Made by a program: the position numbers and the translations under genes. Shown here piece after piece: positions 9,999-20,310 of a DNA stretch of 64,000 bases. The stretch spans positions 69,825,501-69,889,500 of the forward strand of contig JAUMIR010000001.1 of the NCBI GenBank assembly GCA_030847615.1. The letters run 5' to 3'. How positions within the stretch are numbered: position 1 is the stretch's first letter; each line of letters begins with the position of its first letter. Source of the stretch: Gambelia wislizenii. Taxonomy: Eukaryota; Chordata; Lepidosauria; Squamata; Crotaphytidae. Under the pieces are notes generated by a model. It saw only the letters and a list, made by a program, of their open reading frames with translations, did no database searches and was not told the origin of the DNA.

Positions 9999-10976
9999 AC
10001 TATTTTTGGGAGGCGATGGTCCTCCATCCTAGAAACATGCCCTGCCCAGCGCAGCTGTGTTCTCAATATCATGGCCTCAGTGCTGGTGATCTCTGCTTGC
10101 TCAAGGACAGCAACATTCATCACATAGTCAGTCCAGCGTATATTTAGGATTGTGCGTATACAGTGCTGATGAAAGCGTTCAAGGAGTCGTAAGTGTTGGC
10201 GATAAGTGACCCATGTTTCAGATCCATAAAGGAGAATAGACAGTACAATGGCTCTATACAATGGCTTCGCCTCAGGCGTTTATCACTCCAGACTCTTTTG
10301 TAAAGTCTTCCAAATGCGCTATATGCCTTTGCTAATCTGTGATCAATCTGTTTGTTAATCTTGGCATCTGAGGGGATGATGCTTCCCATCGCCTCCTAAG
10401 AGGTAAACTAAATCTTCATCTTAAGTTCAAACCTAAGAGGGGTGGCATCTTAAAGAAGAGACTCCAAGTCAATAATCTTCAACAAGCTACCATGAGAGAC
10501 AACTTCCAGGCAAATCTGCAAACAAAACTTGAAGACCATCCTACAGATCCTTCTCCTACAGTGCTTTGGCAACTTATCAAAAACAGTATCCTCCAGTCTG
10601 TGGAAGAATCCCTCAGGTTCACAAAAGGACATACACACACTAAAAAAAATAACAAGTAACCCGGGAAGGGTACAAAAAAGAAGGTAGCCTACCTGGTTCT
10701 CACAATCCCACCTGGAAGTGTTCTGATGGGACCGCCCATTTCCCCTGGAATCATGCCAGCAGAATGGGGCGCATTTTTGCACACATGAAAATCCAGAATA
10801 CAAACACTAGGGGAGATCAATTTTCAACTTCTCCCCGACAATAAAAAAGAACTCCCTTGTAACAGCAGCAGCACACTTGCAGAACGCTGGGGCATGATGT
10901 CATGTGATAAGGAAGCCCTTTTACTATGTCATGGTGTGGTTAGAATGCCATTTTTGATGCATATGATAATCTCCTA

Positions 10977-11458
10977 AAACAGTTTAGAAAGGAGACAGTT
11001 TTCTCAAAATGGACCAGTACAACCAGGGGGCAGTTCAGAATGTGTTTGCTACACTGCAACACACTATATGAAGGGCAAAATCAGGAAGTGTACTGACTTT
11101 ATGGGGCTCCACAGTATGGTGAGATAAACTGCAAATTGTGTATCATGACGCAGGAGGGGACTTTAACCCACAAGAAGCCAAAGAAGACTCACATGCCAGA
11201 ACAGGCTCCTACAGTCATGCAGAGCCCAATCTGTTTTTTGCAAGCAGGAATGGATTAAAGCAGATTCCCCCCACCCCCACTCATCTTTGCCCCGGGGTTC
11301 ATGAGGACTGTCTGGGGGCAGAACGAGATAAAAGCCCTGCATCATCAGGACTGCAGAGCTCTAAGACAGAGTATATTGCCCATGTAGACAGTCCATATGT
11401 TGACAATGAATTAGGGTTGTCATCACATTCATCTCCCAAGATCTGCATCTTCCTCACT
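10977..11458. other. Non-genic stretch, nothing recognised
   Basis: The 133-codon plus-strand ORF starting at 11138 has no recognisable domain and runs into a CR1 3' end at 11459, so it is judged incidental. Confidence 0.45.
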
Positions 11459-11551
11459 GCTTTGATCAAGATTTCCTGCGTGGCAGGGGGGTTGGACTGG
11501 ATGGCACTCGTGGTCTCTTCCAACTCTGCAATTCTATGATTCTATGATTCT
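11459..11551 (+). mobile_element. CR1 LINE 3' end fragment
   Basis: 'gatttcctgcgtggcagggggg', 'ttggactggatgg' and the ending 'attctatgattctatgattct' are the same as the last ~90 bp of the CR1 at 49175-51140. CR1 elements end in short ATTCTATG-like repeats rather than poly-A. Confidence 0.92.
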
Positions 11552-12230
11552 ACATGACAGGAAAGTGCAACTAGTCTTCTCTATTCTGGAAACAGATGTA
11601 TCTATTCTATTTGGTCAGCACAAATGGAGGAGAATTTTGATTCTGTTTGTGTAGAATCATCAAAATTAGCACATTATTCATTTTTAGATGGGGGGAAATG
11701 AATTTTTAAATAAATGCAGAACAAAACTAACAGATGTCTCCATCCTTATTCTTCAGTTCTATTCTGAATCACCTCAGAAGTCTGAGAATAATCAAAGGCA
11801 TCTACACAAGAGTAACTCATCCACCAAGGCCTCTAGGAGCTGGCATTTATCTGTGCTATCTCTCCCCACCCCCTTCACACTTTTAGACATTTTTCTGTTC
11901 TTTGCTGGAAGTTTCTGGAAGCTGCACTTTCTTACAGTGCTTAGTAATTTCCTCTCCCACCCAGTGGCCAGACTCCTCTTGCTTAGTCCCAGCTAGACTC
12001 ACTGAATCAACCCATAGGTATATCCAATTGATTCAAAATGTTTACTCTGAGAGTAACAAGTTTGGGATACTGTCTGTCAACTTGTCATATGAATCAACCA
12101 ACAGCTACTCTGTTTCCCATCACTGTCCTAATGCATAATGGTATTGCTCCATTATGAAATTACACTGAGTAGAGAAATTGATGAGAGAGAGGTCTTTCAC
12201 CTTCAAAATGAAAGAAAAAAGTCTTTGTCT
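11552..12230. other. Non-genic stretch, nothing recognised
   Basis: No coding similarity and no repeat family identified by eye. Confidence 0.45.
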
Positions 12231-12234
12231 GCCA

Positions 12235-12480
12235 CTGGAAGAACATCCTGGAGGCTGCCAGTCAAACTTCTCTACAAAGGGAGTTCCAGAACCTGGGAGC
12301 AGCCATTGAGTAGGCCCTCCTACCTGATGTACCTGTGAGGTTGGTGGAACATAAAGAAGGACCTCTCTTAAGATCTTAAACTATAGGCATGCTTATTTGG
12401 AAGAATACGGTCTTTCAGATAACCTGAACCCAAGCCATAGAGGACTTTATCGATCATAACTAGCACTTTAAATTAGACAA
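12235..12480 (-). mobile_element. L2-like LINE fragment, decayed
   Basis: 'gggagttccagaacctgggagcagcc' and 'aagatcttaaact ... ggtctttcagataacctgaacccaa' occur in the same order in the minus-strand L2 copies at 28900-29200 and 61800-62020. The first phrase is the complement of the segment coding the L2 APxLWNSLP motif. Frames are broken. Confidence 0.7.
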
Positions 12481-12699
12481 ATTGATGAAAGATACAGTTA
12501 TTAATGGCTACCAGTCTATATAGCAGCACAGTTCTGGTTATCTCCAAAGTAAAAGGCAGAATATCACTTGCTGGAAAACATGAGCAAGGAGGATGTTATT
12601 CTATTCATGTTCTGCATGAGGGCTTTCCATAAGGACCCCTTGCCCAATGTGGGAACAGAGTCTGCTGGGCAAGATAATAGCACTTTGATCTGATCCATG

Positions 12700-13010
12700 G
12701 GTCTTCTTATATCCTTATATGCTTGCTTTTGTGACCCTGTTTTTCATCATTTAGTTCACAACCTTCCGTTATCTCAGAAGGCTATTGTTGAGTCTTGGCT
12801 AATGCTTATAGTTAGCATGGTACTGTTTTTAAGTAGCCTTTGCTAATTGAAAATAATTCATTTTAATTAGGGTTGTGGATTGGAGCTGACTGTGATATTT
12901 AGAACTCCCCTGACAATATGGATAGAGCAATTATGTCCACCAGAGAAAATAATAGCTGCTAGAGGATTTGTGGCATGGAGCAGTGTGGTCCTTGGCAGGA
13001 CTGAAAGCAG
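12700..13010. other. Candidate conserved non-coding segment
   Basis: This block has no recognised repeat family. It carries a cluster of AT-rich core sites: 'gctaattgaaaataattcattttaattag' at about 12842-12870 gives TAATT/ATTA homeodomain-type cores in close spacing. Function is inference only. It could equally be neutral single-copy sequence. Confidence 0.3.
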
Positions 13011-13019
13011 AGAAGTAAT

Positions 13020-14244
13020 TTATTTATGACATTTTAACCCTGACTTTTTCTCTGTGTCGAGGCCTAGCACAGGCCAGATTTGGCATAGCCCTAGTCTATC
13101 ACAATGTGTTTCATTTCTCCTCCTAACTGGGGGATGTTTAGAGAGCCATAACTAATGAGCTGGGAAAAGTTGCTGTGTCTGCCATGTTTGAATGAGTGCC
13201 CTCATTTAAACACTGTTTGTAGAGCTGGCTTTGCCTTGAAACTTGAAACCCATAGGGAGTAGAGTCTTTTTCTTCCATAGTGCCATGCTGAGACTTATCT
13301 TCCTGCTGCTCCAGAAAAGCAAGGGGCAAAAGATAGGAAGGCACTAGGATGCCCATGTGTTCTGATTTACAAAGACAGGCTGTTGAAAGAAAAGGCAAAG
13401 GCCTTGCAGGTACAATGTACTTTTCCCTTACCACAGTATAGCTACAGCCAGTCTCAGAACATGTGTCATTAAGAGAAGATGCTTGTACTTCCAGAAAGCC
13501 CAAGTCCTTGCATTCCATTATGATATCTACAGCCAGAATCCTGTTTGTGACATATACAGGCTAAGTTGCTCTTCCATATGCAGAGTGGTTTGGGGGGACA
13601 ATGGACCTATCCAGCTGGTGGTGGCAGGAGTGAAGTTCCACATGCAGAATTGTTGCAGATATGCAATAATGCACCTAGAGTAGGTCCAAATATGCATTGC
13701 ATATGACCTCTATGAAATGCACATTCCACATTGTGCAATGAGGTGACAGCTCTGTGCATCCACTGTTTCTCATACATTACACTAAGGTGATACTCAGTAG
13801 GGATTGTATAATGCTAGCATAGCATAACTCCAATATTTATTGGGATGACACAGGATCTTGGCCAATGTCTGCAGTTGTCATCTTGAATGGCTGTCAGAGG
13901 GCAGTTCTATGTTTAAAGCAGGAGTGAACAGCTTAGGTAGGTCTGTGGACCAATTTCTTGCCTTGGAACTTTCCAAGGGCTGCATGAGCCATCCAAAATT
14001 TTAAAACAAAAAGGAAGCAGAAGTGGTCAGAAGTCAGCTTCTAAGTCTAACAAAAACCTATGTTTCTTTTTATCTTATAGCAATGATTTTGCAACTTGCA
14101 TTGATCCTTACCAATTGGTATATGCACATTTTAGGCAAATGTTTTACCTCTTTTCCTATGAAACCTTTCCATTTTGTTGCTGGTCCATAAGGGGATTTTA
14201 AGCACCAAAAAAGAGAAAAAAGAGGTCTAGCTTAAGGGTCTACC
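13020..14244. other. Non-genic stretch, nothing firmly recognised
   Basis: The 126-codon minus-strand ORF at 13138-13518 shows no domain I know. There are no clear repeat boundaries. Confidence 0.4.
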
Positions 14245-14327
14245 TGCAATATACAGTTTGATACCACTTGGACTTCCAAGTACCTCATAACTACAAACCC
14301 TGTGATTTGTAATTATGAGGTACTTAG
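14245..14327. mobile_element. Short hairpin remnant of a palindromic MITE
   Basis: 'acttccaagtacctcataactacaaa' and 'tttgtaattatgaggtacttagaa' are reverse-complementary, forming a compact hairpin. The 'aactacaaaccctg' core is that of the CTGTAGAAATAATG MITE family. Confidence 0.55.
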
Positions 14328-15468
14328 AATCATAAATCATAGAGTTGAAAGAGACCTCAAGGGCCATCTAGTCAAACCCCATGCCATGCAGGAATATCCA
14401 ATCAAAGCATTCCCAACAGATGGCCATCCAGTCCCTGTTTAAAAACCTCCAAAGAAGGAGATTCCTCCACGCTACCAGGCAGTGTGTTCCACTGCTGAAT
14501 AGCTCTTACTGTCAGGAAGTTCTTACTAACATTCAGGTGCAATTTCTTTTCCTGTAGTTTGAGTCCATGCTCCATGTCCTAGTCTCTGGAGCAGCAGAAA
14601 ACAAGTTTGCCCAATCCTCTTCTCTCGGCTAAACATACCCAGCTCCCTAAACCTCTCCTTATAGGGCATGGCTTCCAGATCTCTCACCATCCTGGTCACC
14701 CTCCTCTGGACACATTCCACCTTCTCAATATCCTTCCTGAATTGTGGTGCCGAGAACTGGACACAGTATTCCAGGTGAAGTCTGACCAAAGCAGAATAGA
14801 GTGGCACTATTATTTTCCCTTGATCTAGACACTATACTCCTATTGATGCAGCCTGGAATCACATTGGTTTTTTAGCTGCTGCATCACACTAATGACTCAT
14901 GTTCAGCTTGTGGTCCACTATGACTCCTAGATCCTTTTCGCATGTACTGCCATCAAGCCAGGTGTCACCCATCCTATATCTGTGCATTTCATTTTTACTG
15001 CCCAAGTGTATTACTCTACATTGCTCCCTGTTGAAATTCATCTTGTTAGTTTTGGCCCAGCTTTCTAATCTGTTGAGGTCATTTTGGATTCTGATCCTGT
15101 CCCCTGGGGTATTAGCTACATCTCCTAATTTGGTGTCATCTGCAAACTTGATAAGCATACCCTCTATTCCCTCATCCAAGTCATTGATAAAGATGTTGAA
15201 TAGCACTGGACCCAGGACAGAACCCTGTGGTACCCCACTAGTCACTCCTCTCCAAGATGAAGAGGAGCCATTGGTGACTACCCTTCGTGTTCAGTCAGTC
15301 AACCAATTATAAATCCACCTAACAGTTTTGTCTAACCCACAGGTTACTAACTTTTTGTAAGAATATCATGGGGGACCTTGTCAAAAGCCTTACTGAAATC
15401 AAGATACACTACATCCACTGCATTCCCTTCATCTATCAAGGTGGTAACTCTATCAATCCTGTAACTCT
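14325..15468 (-). pseudogene. CR1 LINE, 3' half of RT plus 3' end, decayed
   Basis: The minus-strand copy runs from the CR1 3' end near 14325 ('agaatcataaatcatagagttgaaagag') up through the RT core. A 118-codon open block at 14889-15245 encodes VPQGSVLGPVLFNIFINDLD and FADDTKLG, which are the RT thumb/palm motifs. The 14526-14807 block encodes [18 protein letters not shown] and the RELGMFS motif. Frameshifts separate these blocks. Catalytic FADD is retained but the ORF is broken. The copy is inserted next to, or cut by, another CR1 piece at 15468. Confidence 0.9.
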
Positions 15469-15775
15469 ATCCTGTAGTTTGAGTCCATTGCTCCGTGTCC
15501 TAGTCTCTGGAGCAGCAGAAAACAAGTTTGCCCTATCCTCAGTATGACAGCCATTCAAATATTTAAACATGGCTATCATGTCCCCTCTTAACCTTCTCTT
15601 CTCTAGGCTAAACATACCCACCTCCCTAATCTGTTCCTCATAGGGCATGGCTTCCAGTCCTCCCACCATGGCTATCATGAATTTCTGCCCATTCATTTTG
15701 GTTGCCCTCCTCTGGACACATTCCAGCTTGGAAGCCTCTACCAGGGAACTTGAAGGCATAGTTTAGGTGTTGTAG
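15468..15775 (-). pseudogene. Second CR1 LINE fragment abutting the first
   Basis: The minus-strand ORF 15436-15759 contains [31 protein letters not shown] and [14 protein letters not shown], the C-terminal CR1 domain. This same domain was already passed in the neighbouring copy, so two independent CR1 fragments lie head to tail here. The junction at about 15455-15475 contains a repeated 'gtaactctatc'. Confidence 0.85.
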
Positions 15776-15870
15776 TTCAATATCTCATCAAACTACAAAT
15801 CTCAGGATTCAATCGAATGGAGCCAAGGAAGTTAAAATGAGATTAAGCAGCAGTGTGATCTGGATGCAGA
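15755..15870. mobile_element. Palindromic MITE fragment
   Basis: 'aactacaaatctcaggattcaatcgaatggagcc' and 'cagcagtgtgatctggatgca' match the right half of the CTGTAGAAATAATG family. Confidence 0.55.
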
Positions 15871-16055
15871 TCAAGAGCACAGTGGGCATATAGTTTAGTA
15901 TGAACATGTTTCAAGAGAGGTGTGGATTCAAAGAAGCTATAAAACATATAAGCTCCAAGCTCCATTATGGAAAAGGGAAAGAGGATAGTTTTTATTGTCA
16001 AGTGGCCTGCCTAAGGAAGTTGCAGTTCATTTTGTTCTGTTATGTGAACTTTGTA

Positions 16056-16195
16056 TAACGGGTGGGGAACCTTTGGTCCTCCAGATGTCCTGCACTACCA
16101 TCTCCATATCATCCCTACTCACTTACCATTGCCCATGCTGGTGGTAAGTTGAAGTACAACCTTTCTGGCCCAAACGTTTCTTGCCCCTGGTATGT
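16056..16195. mobile_element. hAT-type MITE, small
   Basis: 'gggtggggaacctttggtcctccagatgt' followed by 'tcccta ... tggc' and 'atgctggtgg' is the left portion of a common reptile hAT-like MITE. Related pieces are at 21781-21900, 44845-44910 and 55460-55590. Confidence 0.6.
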
Positions 16196-16339
16196 ACTAT
16201 CTGAACACTGTTGAGATGCAACTGGTCAATTGTCCCATGATTTTCATGTTGGGTCAAATGGCCAACCTATGTATTTCAACATGAACAGTCAACATTGTCC
16301 TCAATGGGCCAAACTGCAGCAAATTCCGCCCTGTCTCTC

Positions 16340-16780
16340 CCCCCCCCCTTAGGAAATGTCTTTAAACTTACAAGCAGAGCAAGCAAGCCCGTCCTGAGTC
16401 TCCTTTTAAAATCTGGTTCTGACATTAGTGTCTAGGAGAGATCATAGCAGAAAGCCTTTCACAGGATGAAGGGTCTGCTTTGCTTCAGAGACAAACTTTA
16501 AAACACACACACAGTCAGTCAATTAGAGTCTGGGGCTTAGACTACCATTTATCTCATGAAAAAGGGGATTAAAGCCTCTGATAATATATAAAGCGCTTAA
16601 AAGTTTAAAGGGGAACTGAGCTTTTATCTGAGCTATCAGGCAACATGAAAAGGCCACGCAGAAGGCAGCTTGGGATTTCATTGCAGAGGATTGTGATTAA
16701 TAACAGGCTTCAAAATATTCATCTGGCACTTGGTGTGGTCATGTATTGGAAGTTACTGTGATGCCATGGTCCTGCAATAT
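16340..16780. other. Candidate conserved non-coding segment
   Basis: There is no recognised repeat family and no ORF over 60 codons. It has AT-rich blocks such as 'gattgtgattaataacaggcttcaaaatattcat' (about 16690) and 'ataatatataaagcgctt'. It looks single-copy and could be regulatory. This is inference only and needs cross-species alignment. Confidence 0.3.
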
Positions 16781-16921
16781 ATCCTCTCTGTTGGGCTTCT
16801 TATGATCTTTTGATGCCACCTTGAACTCCATTAGTGAGAGGAGATCAGCTTGGATCCTAGAGAAGAAAATGTGTCACAGAGCTTAGGGAAACTCCAGTTT
16901 CAAGCTTATCTCAAAAACAAA

Positions 16922-17520
16922 GTCATAGAATCATAGAATTGTAGAGTTGGAAGAGACCATGAGGGCCATCCAGTCCAACTCCCTGCCACACAGGAAATCT
17001 TGATCAAAGCATCCCCGACAGGTGGCAATCCAGCCTCTGTTTAAAGACCTGCAAGGAAGGAGACTCCACCACGCTCCGAGGGAGTGCGTTCCACTGCCAA
17101 ACAGCTCTTACTGTCAAAAAGTTCCTCCTAATGTTGAGGTGGAATCTCTGTTCATGGAGCTTGCATCCATTCCTCCGTGTTCCAGTCTCTGGAGCAGCAG
17201 AAAACAAGCCTGCTCCATCCTCAGCGTGACACCCCTTCAAATACTTAAACAGGGCTATCATATCGCCTCTTAACCATCTTTTTTCCAGGCTAAACATACC
17301 CAGCTCCCTAAGTCTCTCCTCATAAGGCATGGTTTCCAGACCTTTCACCATTTTAGTCACCCTTCTCTGGACATGCTCCAATTTGTCAATATCCTTTTTG
17401 AATTGTGGTGCCCAGAACTGGACACAGTATTCTAGGTGAGGTCTGACCAAGGCAGAATAGAGCGGCACTATTACTTCCCTTGATCTAGATACTATACTTC
17501 TATTGATACAGCCCAAAATC
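16922..17520 (-). pseudogene. CR1 LINE C-terminal domain and 3' end, 170-codon open remnant
   Basis: The minus-strand frame 17004-17516 encodes the C-terminal part of CR1 ORF2: [20 protein letters not shown], the [13 protein letters not shown] block, [20 protein letters not shown] and a conserved end [15 protein letters not shown]. It is open to its natural stop. The 3' untranslated part follows to 16922 and ends in 'tagaatcatagaatt'. It is 5'-truncated, lacking RT and endonuclease. High similarity to the copy at 49175-51140 suggests they are from the same recent CR1 lineage. Confidence 0.93.
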
Positions 17521-17885
17521 GATCCTGGAGGGCTGAGATCGTGAAGTAAATCAGCAGAGAGGAGGTCTGGAAGGCAGAATGGCTACACAGACTGGTGTGG
17601 GGTGGAAAAGCAGGAGGTCTGTGCACATGTGGCTACACAGACTGACATGCAATTTGTGATATTTGCAACTGGTGATTTCCATGCTCTGGAAATTCTCTCC
17701 TACCTGGTAGGAAAAGGCACCAACTCTAAGCATGTTTAAAGCACTTGCTAAAAGAACTGCCTCTTCATTCAGTCTTCTTAAAAAAACTTATTTTGCTGTG
17801 CGTCCTGAGAAAACTATTTGAGCTTTTACTTTTAACTGTTCTTAAATGCCTTTAATTGATGGTTATTTCATGTTTTCATTGATTA

Positions 17886-18084
17886 CAGTGGGTCTTCCCA
17901 ATCCGCGGGCTGCTGATTTATGGTTTCAACTGACTGTGGACCGTCACATCTCATACCTAAAATGGTGGTGACATGCATGCAATGCGCTTCATCTGTGCAC
18001 ACGTTGCTACCATTTAATAATATGGAGTGTGACTATCCATGGTTTTTGCCATCCTCAGGGGATCCTGGAACCGAACTCCCATTG
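17886..18084. mobile_element. pogo-like MITE (199 bp), TA-flanked
   Basis: TA lies on both sides (17884-17885, 18085-18086). It starts CAGTGGGTCTTCCCAATCCGCGG and ends with the near complement 'ggaaccgaactcccattg'. There is no coding capacity. Confidence 0.75.
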
Positions 18085-18109
18085 TACTTACGGTTTCCTA
18101 TTTTAATTA

Positions 18110-18327
18110 CAGGTCAAACCCCATATCCATGGGGGATATGTTCCAAGAACTTTGTGGATACCTGAAACCATGGATAATAAGGAACCCTATTATTTTCAAT
18201 GAGACACAAACTGGAAGTTGACCATAGAATCACATTGGAGGACCTAGAAGTGCCCAGAGAGAACATTTTTTGGATGTGGATAAGTGAAACTGTGGATACC
18301 ATATCCGTGGATAAGGAGGTCAACCTG
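18110..18327. mobile_element. pogo-like MITE (218 bp)
   Basis: The termini CAGGTCAAACCCCATATCCATGG and (minus strand) CAGGTTGACCTCCTTATCCACGG are inverted repeats. TA precedes the left end. The right flank is TT rather than TA, probably a substitution. The family is shared with 2932-3045 and 37023-37266. Confidence 0.78.
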
Positions 18328-18438
18328 TTTTGTCATGGTTCTTTTAATTCCTTTTACTTTCTGTAATGCCATCCCACAATATCGTTTTAAGTATGGCAAA
18401 CAGTATATAAATTGATTCAGTAAAAGAAGTACCGGTAT

Positions 18439-18678
18439 GAGAGCCAACATGGTACAGTGGTTTGAGTGTTGGATTAGAACTCTGGGAGACCAGGATTCAA
18501 ATCCCCACTCGGACATGGAAAACCGCTAGGTGACCTTGGGCAAGCCACACTTTCTAAGGCTCAGAAGAAGGCAATAGCAAATCCCCTCTGAACAAATCTT
18601 ACTGTGAAAACCCCATGATGGGGTCACCTTAGGGTCGCCATAAGTTGGAAATGACTTGAAGGCATACCACCACAACAG
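18439..18678 (+). mobile_element. tRNA-derived SINE (Sauria type), plus strand
   Basis: The head carries RNA polymerase III promoter boxes: an A-box-like 'tggtacagtggtttgagtg' and a B-box-like 'ggattcaaatc'. The body holds 'gaccttgggcaagccac', and the tail is 'ggtcgccataagttggaaatgacttgaaggca' followed by 'taccaccacaac'. This tail design, shared with BovB/RTE LINEs, is known for Sauria SINEs. Flanks form an imperfect 17-bp duplication (18422-18438 and 18679-18695, 13 of 17 matching). It is a retroposon, not a tRNA gene. Confidence 0.88.
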
Positions 18679-18699
18679 AAAAAAAGTATAGGCATCTAT

Positions 18700-19692
18700 A
18701 GATATAGATATGCCGGAGTCTGATCTTCAGCTTGAAGTTATAACCTTGTTCAGCCTGTTTTTATTTGCTTAGTGTTTGCCATCTGTGTCTTTTTCCTTGT
18801 AGGTGGTGCCTCCTTCCCAGCAGTCTCTCCAGTCAACATCTAGTGACTGAAGTAATATCATTCACACACCTCAATGCTACGCATAAATGGGAAGGTGTCC
18901 TGTATAAGTTGATGCACTCTAATTTTTGACATATACATTAAAGTTGTGATCATCCATAATACCCTCTAAATACTCTTTTTAAAGTTTGAGACATAGGGTA
19001 GCAGGGTGTGTTCTGTGATGTGAGGCTGAGGGTTCTGACATGGCTGCATTTTTATGATGTGTTGACTGGGATGATATAGAGCATAGTTTCATTTATAGCT
19101 TGCTTTGTAGCATAGCTTCTAGGGTTATTTGGGCTCCAAACATCCTTAGCATTTGCAATGTGTGCATTAGAGCTTAGAATCCTGCCAGAGCTGTTTAAAA
19201 ATAATTCAGCATGACAAACTTCTGTTTCACATGATCGGCATGCAAACATCCTCATTCTTGTCTTTCGTAGCAGTGGAGTATAGACAAAAAATCATGACTG
19301 TCTGAATTTCAGTCTATCCTGTGAAATAACCATGGATCCAACTCAACCAGAGAGGGCATCTTGCAGCAGGCTGAATTGCCTCACAGGAAGCATGCAAGAC
19401 ATTATCCTGTGTTACCACCTGAAAGTGATGAGATAAAGTCTGGAATTCAGCTGAACGATATTCACACGCCCCTATGAAGTATGCCAACCTGCCTGCCTGA
19501 AACATCTCTAGGGAAATGAAGTCTCCACCATATATGTTCTGCTTCCAGGCACAAGACTATGAATGTTGGAGGTTATCAGAGGAAACATTCAATAGGCATG
19601 AGAAGCTACATTGTACAAAGTGCTAATCTATACTGACAGTAAAATCCAGTTTACCTTTAGGTTACCCTGGTCTGCAGCAACCACGGGCTTGT
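18700..19692. other. Non-genic stretch, nothing recognised
   Basis: No coding similarity and no complete repeat was seen by eye. Confidence 0.45.
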
Positions 19693-20310
19693 CCCTGCAA
19701 TCGCCACATGCATCAAGGCAAGTTTGGGAGCACTGTCCACATAGTTCTCCCTTCCAAACTCACCCTGGTCCAATAAACCACTCCAGATTCCCCCCTCCCC
19801 CCATGCATGTGAATGCATGTATGTCTGCAGCGTTGCTGCCTCTTTTCCCATGGCCAGGAGGGGCTTCAGACATCCTAATAAGTGGAAGTATGCACAGCTA
19901 ATGATATGGGTATGCTGGTATGCACTTCTCTGAGCAACTGCCACATATGCAAAATAATTGGTGACAAAAGAACAGTTAAAAAGTAAAATTGGAACAGGGA
20001 AAGAGGCATTTCCTGATGAGAAAGGTCAGCTGATCACCTGGTTGAGGGAGCCTCCTCCTGAACTCTTCCACCCACCTACCAAAATTCCTCCCTGCCAGCT
20101 CTACACCAATATTGCTATGGAGCTCAGTCCACATAGGCATGCAAATATCCAGGTTTTCCACTCAAATCTGGAGTAAATCCCAACTCTTTTTAGTCTTGAT
20201 TAAAGCCCTGAAACACTCAAAAGACCCAGATTTGCACCATACATAGTCTGGACAGCTTCCTATGTAAACAAGGTGAGATCGCTTTACTTGGCCCATGTAG
20301 ATAAGCCCAA
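19693..20310. mobile_element. Large MITE with GGGCTTATCTACA-type ends
   Basis: The right end 'ggcccatgtagataagccc' is the complement of GGGCTTATCTACATGGGCC, and the left end begins 'gggcttgtccctgc'. The same right terminus occurs at 60551-60567 and, with small changes, near 29755 and 35641. ORFs on both strands inside (19611-19901, 19657-19944) are not convincing. The left boundary is less certain than the right. Confidence 0.5.

Larger units (their letters stand above)
9384..10640 (-). mobile_element. LINE copy with 5' inversion (twin-priming structure)
   Basis: The minus strand from 10388 down to 9384 carries the 3' third of a LINE, including frames matching the copy at 22553-23560 (LGSI..., GSETWVTY, RWAGHVSRMEDHRLPK, CNRTC-type zinc finger) and ending in a (GA)n tail seen as (CT)n at 9384-9417. 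From 10389 to about 10630 the plus strand instead reads the upstream linker of the same type of ORF, including LWQLIKNSILQSVEESL. The 5' part is therefore inverted relative to the 3' part, with the RT core missing between. This matches the known twin-priming product of target-primed reverse transcription. Confidence 0.75.
9131..10976. mobile_element. Large MITE (GGAGATTATC ends) split by a LINE
   Basis: The left terminus GGAGATTATCAGACAG at 9131 and the right terminus GATAATCTCC ending at 10976 are inverted repeats. The left arm (9131-9383) matches the first part of the intact relative at 47022-47947. The right arm (about 10645-10976) matches a later part, with 'aacaagtaaccc', 'gggtacaaaaaag' and 'atcatgccagca'. 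The LINE at 9384-10640 lies between them. Without it the element is about 0.6 kb. The family is non-coding and its superfamily is unassigned. Confidence 0.75.
17735..18435 (+). mobile_element. L2-like 3' end split by two pogo-like MITEs
   Basis: 'cttcattcagtcttcttaaaaaaac' through 'cttttaactgttcttaaatgcctttaattgatgg' resembles the AT-rich 3' region of L2 copies such as 30000-30190. It resumes after the MITEs at 18330 with 'cttttaattcctttt', then 'taagtatggcaaacagtatataaattgattc'. The interruptions are the elements at 17886-18084 and 18110-18327. Confidence 0.55.

Noticed and set aside
18439..18515. A tRNA gene
   Set aside because: It has A- and B-box-like segments but no cloverleaf-compatible acceptor stem that I can see, and it continues into a SINE body and tail.
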